Source: ZC4RG20 sp964518995
GTDB taxonomy: Bacteria; Pseudomonadota; Gammaproteobacteria; Steroidobacterales; Rariloculaceae
Length of the DNA stretch: 11,607 bases
Direction: 5' to 3'
Assembly (NCBI GenBank): GCA_964518995.1
Contig: CAZFJU010000140.1
Coordinates: 1 to 11,607, forward strand
Each line of letters begins with the position of its first letter. Position 1 is the stretch's first letter. Positions 6,247 to 11,607 of this stretch are shown one piece after another. Made by a program: the position numbers and the translations under genes. Below the pieces are notes generated by a model. It saw only the letters and a list, made by a program, of their open reading frames with translations. It did not search any database and was not told where the DNA came from.

Positions 6247-7638
6247 TCAAAGCGCGATCTCGCTCCCGGCGTTGTCGACGACCGCGAAACGCGCCGCTTC
6301 GCGCTCGAAGCCGCGCAACCAATCGACGATCAGATCGGCGCGCATCGGTCGCGCGATGAAAAAGCCCTGCGCGCCGTCGCAACCGAGCGCTTCCATCATT
6401 TGCAGCGCATACGCGCTGTCGACCCCTTCGGCGATGATGCTCATTTCGAACGCACGCGCGAGCTCGACGATCACGCGGATGATCTGCTCGTCCTTGTCGT
6501 CCGACGCGGCCGTCGCGACGAAGCGCTTGTCGATCTTGACCTCTGTCGCCGGAATTTCCTTGAGATAGCTCAAAGATGAGTAGCCCTTGCCGAAATCGTC
6601 GATCGCAAGCCCGACGCCCAGCCTGCGAATGCGCTCCAAGCACGCCATCGCGACCAAATCACCCGTCACGAGGTGTTCCTCCGTGAGCTCCACTACGAGC
6701 TCGGCGCCCGCGGCGCGGACTTCGCTTGCGAGCTCGTTGAGCCGCCCAAAGAAGTCGGCTCGTCGCAGGATTTGCGGTGTGATGTTCACGGCGACGGACC
6801 ACTTTTCGCCCCAGCCCGACCACATGCCGACGCTCGCCGCAATGCGATCGAAGATATGCCATGTCATCGGCACGATCGCTCCGGTGCGCTCGGCCAGCGG
6901 CAGAAACAGGCTCGACGGCACGAAGTTACCCGAAGGCGATCGCCAGCGCGCAAGCGCCTCGACGCCGCGCGGCCGGTGATTAACAAGGCCGATCTTCGGT
7001 TGGAAGTGCACCTCGATCTCGCCAAGGTGGACGGCGCGGTCGAAATCGCTCTCGAGCTTCCACATTGCAGCTTGCCGGCGGGTCGCGTCGGGGCTGTACA
7101 CTGCGAGCGGAAGCTCGTTCTCGAGTGCGTCCTCCAGTGCGAGCTCGGCGCGCCGGAGCAGGCTCTGGGCGTCCGCGGCATGGGTCGGATACACGGCCAC
7201 GCCCAAGGTGAGATCGACGACGAAGCGCGCGCGGCCGATCTTGATATGGGCGCGATCATCCTCGGCGAGATGCGCGGCGACATCCATGATGCCGCCTACC
7301 GAGTCGCCCGTGAGCAGTACCAAGAACTGCCGCGTCGAGAGCCGGATCACAGGCGTACCGGCCGGCAGCACTTTGCGCAGCCCGGCGAAATACTGCGCGC
7401 AGAACCGCCGCGATTCGAGCGCGCCGAACGTCGAGCCGATGCGATTGAAGGCGTCGAGCTGACCAAGTAGCAGGCCCGTCGGCTTGACACCCGAGCGGTG
7501 CAGATACTGCTCGATAAAGCGAGTGCTCGCACTCACGCGCTGTGACCCGGCATGTTCTAATCCAACCCGTCGACGCCGCTGACCTCTCGCCGGCGAACGC
7601 CTGCGCGGCTGAAGCGGATCAATTTGAGCATGTCGCAC
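6247..7638 (-). CDS. Degenerate GGDEF / intact EAL domain protein, probable c-di-GMP phosphodiesterase
   Basis: This protein of up to 463 residues has an N-terminal GGDEF-like domain (about 50-180) and a C-terminal EAL domain (about 195-445). The GGDEF signature is lost, reading RLSTRQF at 99-105, so cyclase activity is not expected. The EAL domain keeps the metal and catalytic set: E227 in VEALARW, N285 in VNITP, E317 in VELTE, D347/D348 in IDDFGKG, K368 in VKIDK, E404 in AEGVD and Q424 in GAQGFF. It should therefore hydrolyse cyclic di-GMP to pGpG in the cytoplasm. The loop-6 motif has Lys where Thr or Ser is usual. No membrane segment or sensor domain is seen. The start is uncertain: GTG at 7638 gives an Arg-rich N-terminal extension and no good ribosome site; GTG at 7536 (residue 35) would begin just before the conserved domain. 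It is 118 bp upstream of the Kdo operon, same strand, probably a separate unit. Confidence 0.88.
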   Translation of the reverse strand: MRHAQIDPLQPRRRSPARGQRRRRVGLEHAGSQRVSASTRFIEQYLHRSGVKPTGLLLGQLDAFNRIGSTFGALESRRFCAQYFAGLRKVLPAGTPVIRLSTRQFLVLLTGDSVGGIMDVAAHLAEDDRAHIKIGRARFVVDLTLGVAVYPTHAADAQSLLRRAELALEDALENELPLAVYSPDATRRQAAMWKLESDFDRAVHLGEIEVHFQPKIGLVNHRPRGVEALARWRSPSGNFVPSSLFLPLAERTGAIVPMTWHIFDRIAASVGMWSGWGEKWSVAVNITPQILRRADFFGRLNELASEVRAAGAELVVELTEEHLVTGDLVAMACLERIRRLGVGLAIDDFGKGYSSLSYLKEIPATEVKIDKRFVATAASDDKDEQIIRVIVELARAFEMSIIAEGVDSAYALQMMEALGCDGAQGFFIARPMRADLIVDWLRGFEREAARFAVVDNAGSEIAL

Positions 7639-7685
7639 CGCGCGGAGGTGTGAGCGAGATCACGAAGCGCCGCGAGCCGCTCGGG
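7639..7685. other. Short intergenic gap
   Basis: This 47-base gap between the M28 peptidase stop and the earliest EAL start holds an 11-base hyphenated palindrome (CGAGC-C-GCTCG, 7673-7683). I see no convincing promoter or ribosome site for the EAL gene here. If the EAL gene starts at 7536 the gap becomes 149 bases. Confidence 0.3.
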
Positions 7686-9425
7686 CTATCTATCTGACGT
7701 GCGGCTTCCGTCACGTGCCGCCAGTGCCTCGAGGCGCGCTGCTTCAAACTCGTCGTCGGGCCGCCAGCTCGGCATTGCCTCGGCATTGGCGACGATCAGA
7801 CCTGCAAGAAAACCGAATCGAGCATCTTGGATCATGCCCTCGAAGCGCCAAGCGTCGGTCAGCTCGTCGCTCGGCTGGTGATAGTGATGCTCGTTGTACT
7901 CCTCGATGCGCTCCAGGCCCCAGCCGTCCGGACGATCGACGAAATCCGTTCCCGTGCGAAAATAGAACGCAGGCACGCCTATTTTCGCAAAGTTGAACTG
8001 ATCTGACCGATAGTAATAGCCTTGATCAACGAAATCGTCCGGCTTAACCACTCGCCCTTCGAGCTCCGCCACCCGTGCCGCAACGGCATCGAGGGTTGAC
8101 TTCCCCATGCCGACGAACGTGATATCGCGCGTCTCGCCCCAGATATTGCCGCTGTCATAATTGATGTTCGCGGCGATGCGTCCGGGCGGCACGGTCGGGT
8201 GGCGCGCATAGTATTCCGAGCCGAGCAACCCTTGCTCCTCCGCGCCGACGAACAGCAGCAGAATCGAACGCCGCGGCCGCTCGGGCAGGGCCGCAAACGC
8301 TTGGCCAATCTCGAGTACCATCGCGACGCCGCTTGCGTTGTCTCGCGCGCCGCTATAAATCTGGCCGTCGCTCGTGACACCGAGGTGATCGTGATGCGCG
8401 GTATAGACGACGATCTCGTCGGCGAGGTCCGGATCACGACCGCGCAGAAGGCCGAGCACATTTGCGGAGGCCGTGCGCTCGATCTCGTTGCCGAAGGCTA
8501 TGGAGGTCCTGGCGCCGATGGGCACCGGCTCGAAGTCGCGCGACTTGGCCTGCTCGATCAGCGCCGCAAGGTCCAATCCTGCAAGACTCACTAGCCGCTC
8601 GGCTGAATGCTCCGTGATCCACGCCTGGATCGGTACCCGCGGCTCGTCACCGGCCGGCAGCCCGTACTGAGTGCCGGTCCAAGAGCTTTGCACGACCTGC
8701 CATGGATAACCGGCCGACTCGGGCGTATGGATGATGATCGCACCGGCGGCACCCTGGCGAGCCGCGCTTTCGTATTTGTATGTCCATCGGCCGTAGTACA
8801 GCCGTTCGCGGCCGCCGAACAGGTCCGGATCCCAGTCGGGATCATTGTTCAGCATCAACAGGACCTTGCCGGCCAAATCGGCCCCTTTGAAGTCGTTCCA
8901 GCCGTGCTCGGGCGCCTCGATGCCGTAGCCGACGAAAACGACCTCCGCATCGTCGATCGCAGCGCGCTCTTCCTGCACGCCGCTCGCGACGATGAAATCC
9001 GCGCTTTGCGCAAGCTCGAGCACGTCACCGCTGCTGGTAAAGCTCCAGGTGCGCGGTTGCGCCGAGGTGATGCCGATCAGCTCGAAGGGTTGCAGCCACG
9101 TCCCGTCCTCGCCGCCCGGCTCGAACCCAAGCGCTCCGAGCGCTTGAGACAGGTATGCCTGCGTCATCGCGTCGCCTTCCGTGCCGGGGGCTCGGCCGCC
9201 GTAGCGGTCGCTCGCGAGCTCCGCAACGATGCTATGGAGGCGGTCGGCGTCGATCACGTCGGCAGCGGCGCGCCACCGTTGCGGCGCATCCTCATCAAGG
9301 TCTTGCGCGAGCGCGGGCAGCATGAAACATATTGCGAACAATGGCACGGCTACGACAGCCGCGGCCCACGTTGGGGCCCGGTGCCCGCGCGACTTTAACC
9401 CGCCAAACGTCAGCGCTATGTGCAT
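7686..9425 (-). CDS. Secreted M28-family zinc metallopeptidase with PA-like insertion
   Basis: This 579-residue protein is an M28 (aminopeptidase Y-like) exopeptidase. Residues 1-40 form a signal peptide ending in PALA|QDLDED, so it is exported. About residues 150-300 form an insertion resembling a PA domain, seen in many larger M28 enzymes. The di-zinc site is complete: H344 and D346 in AHHDHLG, bridging D362 in ARDNASG, catalytic E396 and ligand E397 in GAEEQGLLGS, D424 in NINYDSG and H516 in YHQPSDE. The family removes N-terminal amino acids from peptides; the exact substrate is unknown. The ATG at 9425 is chosen because it gives a clean signal peptide and has GGTGG five bases upstream; an in-frame ATG at 9527 would add an Arg-rich 34-residue extension before the signal peptide. 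It is not obviously linked to the Kdo operon. Confidence 0.93.
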   Translation of the reverse strand: MHIALTFGGLKSRGHRAPTWAAAVVAVPLFAICFMLPALAQDLDEDAPQRWRAAADVIDADRLHSIVAELASDRYGGRAPGTEGDAMTQAYLSQALGALGFEPGGEDGTWLQPFELIGITSAQPRTWSFTSSGDVLELAQSADFIVASGVQEERAAIDDAEVVFVGYGIEAPEHGWNDFKGADLAGKVLLMLNNDPDWDPDLFGGRERLYYGRWTYKYESAARQGAAGAIIIHTPESAGYPWQVVQSSWTGTQYGLPAGDEPRVPIQAWITEHSAERLVSLAGLDLAALIEQAKSRDFEPVPIGARTSIAFGNEIERTASANVLGLLRGRDPDLADEIVVYTAHHDHLGVTSDGQIYSGARDNASGVAMVLEIGQAFAALPERPRRSILLLFVGAEEQGLLGSEYYARHPTVPPGRIAANINYDSGNIWGETRDITFVGMGKSTLDAVAARVAELEGRVVKPDDFVDQGYYYRSDQFNFAKIGVPAFYFRTGTDFVDRPDGWGLERIEEYNEHHYHQPSDELTDAWRFEGMIQDARFGFLAGLIVANAEAMPSWRPDDEFEAARLEALAARDGSRTSDR

Positions 9426-9548
9426 GGTTGCCACCGCGTGCGAGGCTGCGCTCGCGCATCCGAACATGGGCCGAGAGCGGCGCCGACGCCGCCCTCGGGC
9501 GAGACGGGCATCCATGCCGCCTCGCAACCTGTTACAACGGTCGCGGTA
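9426..9548. other. Intergenic region with a strong hairpin
   Basis: The 123 bases between the EF-hand protein stop and the M28 peptidase start contain the hairpin annotated at 9471-9498. No -10 element stands out. The peptidase may be read from the upstream gene or from a promoter I cannot recognise. Confidence 0.4.
9471..9498 (-). terminator. Long GC hairpin between EF-hand and M28 genes
   Basis: Arms of 12 bases pair with a single A/C mismatch around a 4-base loop: CCGAG-A-GCGGCG, then CCGA, then CGCCGC-C-CTCGG on the plus strand. It begins 50 bases after the EF-hand gene stop. It is the strongest hairpin I found in the window, but no T-run follows in the minus direction. It may end or attenuate transcription, or stabilise a 3' end. 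Confidence 0.4.
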
Positions 9549-10873
9549 CTACTGCTCAGCGGCTTCCCACTCGTCGCGGCTAATCATGCCGTCCTGGTTC
9601 GTGTCGAGGGCGCCGAAATCATGGCCGCCTTCCAGCATCGCAAGCTCGGTGCGCGACACCTGCCCATCGCTGTTTCGATCGACCTCCTCGAAGGCAGGCC
9701 GTTCCGAGGCCTGCTGCACGGCGTCGCGTTGCTGGTCGGCGCCGCCCTGCCGCTCGGCGCCGCCTTGCTGCTGCGCCGCGCCTTGACGCTGGTCGCTGCG
9801 CGGCTGCTGCGCTGCGCCTTGACGCTGGTCGCTGCCCGGCTGCTGCGCCGCACCCTGACGTTGATCGCCGCTTTGCTGCTGCGCGCCTGCGCGCTGATCG
9901 GACTGGGCGCCTGCGGGCTGTTCCGGCTGGGCGCCGGCGCGCCGCGCCTCGTCGCCGCTCCGCTGCTGATCACTGCTTCGCTGCGAGTCAGCGCTTTGTT
10001 GCCCGGCCCTCTGCGAGTCGGCACCGCTCCGTGCCGCTGGGTCGGCCTGTCCTGCTGCGCTCCGGTCCTCGGCTGCTGCACTCTGCTGCCCGGCGCGTTG
10101 CTGCTGGCCGGCGCTCTGCTGGCCTGCCCGCTCGCTGGCGCTCTGTTGGCCCGCCCGCTCGCCGGCGCTCTGCTGGCCCGCCCGCTCGCCTGCGCTCTGC
10201 TGGCCCGCCCGCTCGCCTGCGCTCTGCTGGCCTGCCCGCTCGCCTGCGCTCTGCTGGCCTGCCCGCTCGCCGGCGCTCTGCTGGCCTGCCCGCTCGCCGG
10301 CGCTCTGTTGGCCCGCCCGCTCGCTGGCGCTCTGTTGGCCCGCCCGCTCGCTGGCGCTCTGTTGGCCCGCCCGCTGGCCTGCCTGCTGGCCTGCGGCGCT
10401 CCGTTGCTGCTCCGCGCCGCTCCGTTGNNNNNNNNNNNNNNNNNNNNNNNNNNNNNNNNNNNNNNNNNNNNNNNNNNNNNNNNNNNNNNNNNNNNNNNNN
10501 NNNNNNNNNNNNNNNNNNNNNNNNNNNGCTGGCCTGCCTGCTGGCCTGCGGCGCTCCGTTGCTGCTCCGCGCCGCTCCGTTGCCCGGCCGCTCCACCCGG
10601 TTGTGCCGCTGGACTTCGCTGCTCGGCACCGCCCTGTTGGCTCGCTGCGCCCTGGCTGCTCGCCTGACTCCCGCTCGTGCGCTGCTGCTCCGCGGCAGCA
10701 CGCAATGCCTCAGCGGCGCTGTTCAGTTCGTCCGCTGCGCGCCGCAATGCATCTGCAGCTTGCGACGGGCTTTGTTGGTCGCCCGGTTGTTGCGGCTGCT
10801 GAGCCAGCGCGGCACTGCCGAGCGCGAGAGACACGGCAGCGGCCAGCCCGAGACTGGTTATTTTATTGGTCAT
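9549..10873 (-). CDS. Secreted Gln/Ala/Gly-rich repeat protein with two C-terminal EF-hands (interrupted by scaffold gap)
   Basis: The start at 10873 gives a clear signal peptide (MTNKITSLGL to SAALA|QQPQQ), preceded by GGAGG six bases upstream. Next come a short Ala/Glu/Arg helical segment (ADALRRAADELNSAAEALR) and a long low-complexity region rich in Q, A, G, S and R, with nonapeptide repeats (RAGQQSAGE type) and dodecapeptide repeats (SDQRQGAAQQP type). The C-terminus has two canonical EF-hand loops, DRNSDGQVSRTE (9645-9680) and DTNQDGMISRDE (9570-9605), ending EWEAAEQ and TAG at 9549. A 100-N gap at 10428-10527 interrupts the gene, and as written the two halves are in different frames. 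Collapsing the 55-bp duplicate flanks restores one frame and gives about 389 residues. The protein is likely exported, largely disordered and calcium-binding. No specific function can be assigned. Confidence 0.8.
9570..9680 (-). other. Paired EF-hand calcium-binding loops
   Basis: Two 12-residue loops with Asp at 1, Asn at 3, Asp at 5, Gly at 6, a hydrophobic residue at 8 and Glu at 12 lie 25 residues apart at the very C-terminus of the repeat protein. All ligand positions are intact in both, so calcium binding is likely. They are read in the frame that stops at 9549. Confidence 0.9.
9781..9888 (-). repeat. 36-bp coding tandem repeat, about three units
   Basis: Three units begin at 9781, 9817 and 9853 with exact 36-base spacing. 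They encode variants of the dodecapeptide SDQRQGAAQQPG in the repeat protein. The third unit, nearest the gene start, is the most diverged. Confidence 0.75.
10110..10375 (-). repeat. 27-bp coding tandem repeat, nine full units plus a partial
   Basis: Nine consecutive 27-base units run from 10110 to 10352, with a tenth partial unit after them. They differ at only a few positions (C/T in CTG/TTG, C/T in GCC/GCT, G/T at the unit start). Each encodes nine residues of the type RAGQQSAGE or RAGQQSASE. The near identity points to recent expansion, and copy number may vary between strains or be miscounted by the assembly. Confidence 0.9.
10373..10582. repeat. Identical 55-bp sequences flanking the gap
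   Basis: Positions 10373-10427 and 10528-10582 are identical base for base, and each ends or begins as expected for two overlapping contig ends (the left copy runs up to the first N, the right copy starts at the last N plus one). The simplest reading is an unmerged contig overlap and not a biological duplication, although the surrounding repeats make a longer true sequence possible. Confidence 0.85.
10428..10527. other. Scaffold gap, 100 N
   Basis: Exactly 100 undetermined bases lie inside the repeat-rich coding region. The round length suggests a placeholder for unknown distance. The reading frame across it cannot be trusted as written. Confidence 0.97.
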
Positions 10874-10879
10874 CGAGAG

Positions 10880-10884
10880 CCTCC
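10880..10884 (-). promoter_or_regulatory. Ribosome-binding site of the EF-hand repeat protein
   Basis: GGAGG on the minus strand, six bases before the ATG at 10873. It fixes the start at the signal-peptide methionine and not at upstream in-frame codons such as the ATG at 11128. Confidence 0.75.
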
Positions 10885-11040
10885 AAGTTTCAAGTGAGCC
10901 CCTAACGGGTCGTTCAGCCGCCGGCTGCAAGTCGCATGCCAGCGCGCTCGGGAAACATCGCGGCTGCGCGGGCACGAGTCGTGCATTAGCGGATGTGCAG
11001 CAACCGATTGTGAGCACGGCGTCGGGGTCGACGCCTGCGC

Positions 11041-11050
11041 GGAGGGGGAG
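11041..11050 (+). promoter_or_regulatory. Ribosome-binding site of glgX
   Basis: GGAGGGGGAG lies four bases before the GTG at 11055, or about nine bases if only the first GGAGG is used. It supports GTG as the start codon. Confidence 0.65.
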
Positions 11051-11054
11051 CATC

Positions 11055-11607
11055 GTGATAAAGAATGGTCGCCGTGTACTAGCCGGTGAGCCGGCGCCGC
11101 TCGGCGCGACGTGGGATGGAAACGGCACAAACTTCGCAATCTTTTCCGCACATGCGGAGAAGGTCGAACTCTGCTTGTTTCACCCGAGCGACGGTACAGA
11201 AGTCGAGCGGATCGTCTTGCCGGAGTACACGAATGAAGTCTGGCATGGATACCTCCCAGAGGTCGGCCCCGGCACGTTGTATGGATATCGGGTGCACGGA
11301 CCGTACGAGCCCTCCGCGGGCCACCGCTTCAACCCGCACAAGCTTCTGATCGATCCGTACGCCAAAGCGCTCATCGGTGCCATCGACTGGTCACCTGCGC
11401 ATTTCGGCTATCAGCTCGACTCGCCGGATAAGGATCTGTCCTTCAATACGGAAGACAGCGCGCCCGGAATGCCGAAGTGCAAGGTCATCGACCCCTCTTA
11501 CGATTGGGGCGACGACCACCGCCCGGCAGTTTCTTGGCAACGGACGATCTTTTACGAGACGCACGTGCGCGGCTATACGATGCTGCACCCGGCGGTGCCG
11601 CCGGAGC
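11055..11607 (+). CDS. glgX: Glycogen debranching enzyme GlgX-type (partial, 3' end beyond window)
   Basis: The first 184 residues of a GH13 isoamylase-type debranching enzyme are present, from GTG at 11055 to the window edge with no stop. The N-terminus is the CBM48-type beta-sandwich: PAPLGATWDGNGTNFAIFSAHAEKVELCLF, given here as the segments PLGATWDG, NFAIFSAHA and VELCLF, then GYRVHGPYEP, GHRFNPHKLLIDPYAKA. The start of the catalytic barrel follows at TIFYETHVRGYTMLHPAVP, matching the YEAHVRG segment of GlgX. The family hydrolyses alpha-1,6 branches of phosphorylase-trimmed glycogen in the cytoplasm; TreX-type enzymes of trehalose pathways are very similar and cannot be told apart from this fragment. 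It is divergent from the EF-hand gene and is the only clear plus-strand gene in the window. Confidence 0.92.
   Translation, partial: MIKNGRRVLAGEPAPLGATWDGNGTNFAIFSAHAEKVELCLFHPSDGTEVERIVLPEYTNEVWHGYLPEVGPGTLYGYRVHGPYEPSAGHRFNPHKLLIDPYAKALIGAIDWSPAHFGYQLDSPDKDLSFNTEDSAPGMPKCKVIDPSYDWGDDHRPAVSWQRTIFYETHVRGYTMLHPAVPPE

Larger units (their letters stand above)
10874..11054. promoter_or_regulatory. Divergent intergenic region between the EF-hand gene and glgX
   Basis: This 181-base region must hold the start signals for two divergent genes. I can identify the two ribosome sites and a 13-base hyphenated palindrome, GCACGA-G-TCGTGC at 10972-10984 near the centre, which could be an operator. No convincing -35/-10 pair is visible for either direction. 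Confidence 0.4.

Noticed and set aside
9426..9527. N-terminal extension of the M28 peptidase to an ATG at 9527
   Set aside because: The extra 34 residues are Arg-rich, cross the hairpin at 9471-9498 and precede a good signal peptide whose own ATG has a ribosome site.
10110..10375. CRISPR-like array
   Set aside because: The 27-base units are directly contiguous with no spacers and are in frame with a low-complexity protein.
9420..10427. Plus-strand hydrophobic Leu/Ala-rich frame over the repeats
   Set aside because: It is the complement of the Gln/Ala/Gly repeat coding sequence. It has no independent start signal, and the minus frame has the signal peptide, ribosome site and EF-hands.
9584..11128. 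Single open frame running through the N gap on the minus strand from an ATG at 11128
   Set aside because: It is open only because the gap is counted as 100 bases. After the gap it reads the repeats in a frame rich in Arg/Ala/Pro without the EF-hands. The frame that ends at 9549 carries two perfect EF-hands and matches the repeat phase of the upstream part once the 55-bp overlap is merged. The ATG at 11128 also lies within glgX on the other strand.
1..11607. tRNA, rRNA, insertion sequence or integrase signals
   Set aside because: I looked in the gaps between genes on both strands and saw no tRNA-like arms, rRNA segments, transposase-like proteins or terminal inverted repeats.

Overview
The window comes from a high-GC (roughly two-thirds G+C by eye) Gram-negative bacterium, most likely a proteobacterium. 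Kdo/lipopolysaccharide genes, Sec-type signal peptides and a glycogen debranching gene are present. I cannot name a genus. A 100-N scaffold gap at 10428-10527 shows this is a draft assembly, possibly metagenomic.

Layout. Positions 44-6128 hold one tightly packed minus-strand cluster, in transcription order: a Kdo transferase (waaA copy 2), kdsA, a transaldolase-like domain fused to a KdsD-type CBS pair, a KdsC-like HAD phosphatase, a second Kdo transferase (waaA copy 1) and a secreted S1/P1-type nuclease. Four of the five junctions overlap or are nearly contiguous (4, 4 and 1 bp overlaps, one 6 bp gap) and the fifth is 16 bp, so this looks like a translationally coupled operon. Upstream, also on the minus strand, lie a degenerate-GGDEF/intact-EAL protein (6247-7638), a secreted M28 metallopeptidase with a PA-like insertion (7686-9425) and a secreted Gln/Ala/Gly-rich repeat protein ending in two EF-hands (9549-10873, broken by the gap). 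At the right edge a glgX-type glycogen debranching gene begins on the plus strand (11055 onward) and runs off the window.

How the genes fit together. The operon looks like a variant Kdo (or Kdo-like ulosonic acid) pathway. KdsA condenses phosphoenolpyruvate with arabinose 5-phosphate, the HAD enzyme would remove the phosphate, and two WaaA enzymes would transfer the CMP-activated sugar to lipid A. The usual arabinose-5-phosphate isomerase KdsD (SIS domain plus two CBS domains) is absent. In its place is a protein that keeps the KdsD-like CBS tail but carries a transaldolase/fructose-6-phosphate-aldolase-type domain. This is the most interesting feature: a candidate alternative source of the KdsA aldose-phosphate substrate, or a sign that the final sugar is not ordinary Kdo. 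No CMP-Kdo synthetase (kdsB) is visible here.

The N gap deserves attention. Its two flanks are identical over 55 bp. Merging them puts the signal peptide and the EF-hands of the repeat protein in one reading frame, which suggests that the gap is an unmerged contig overlap.
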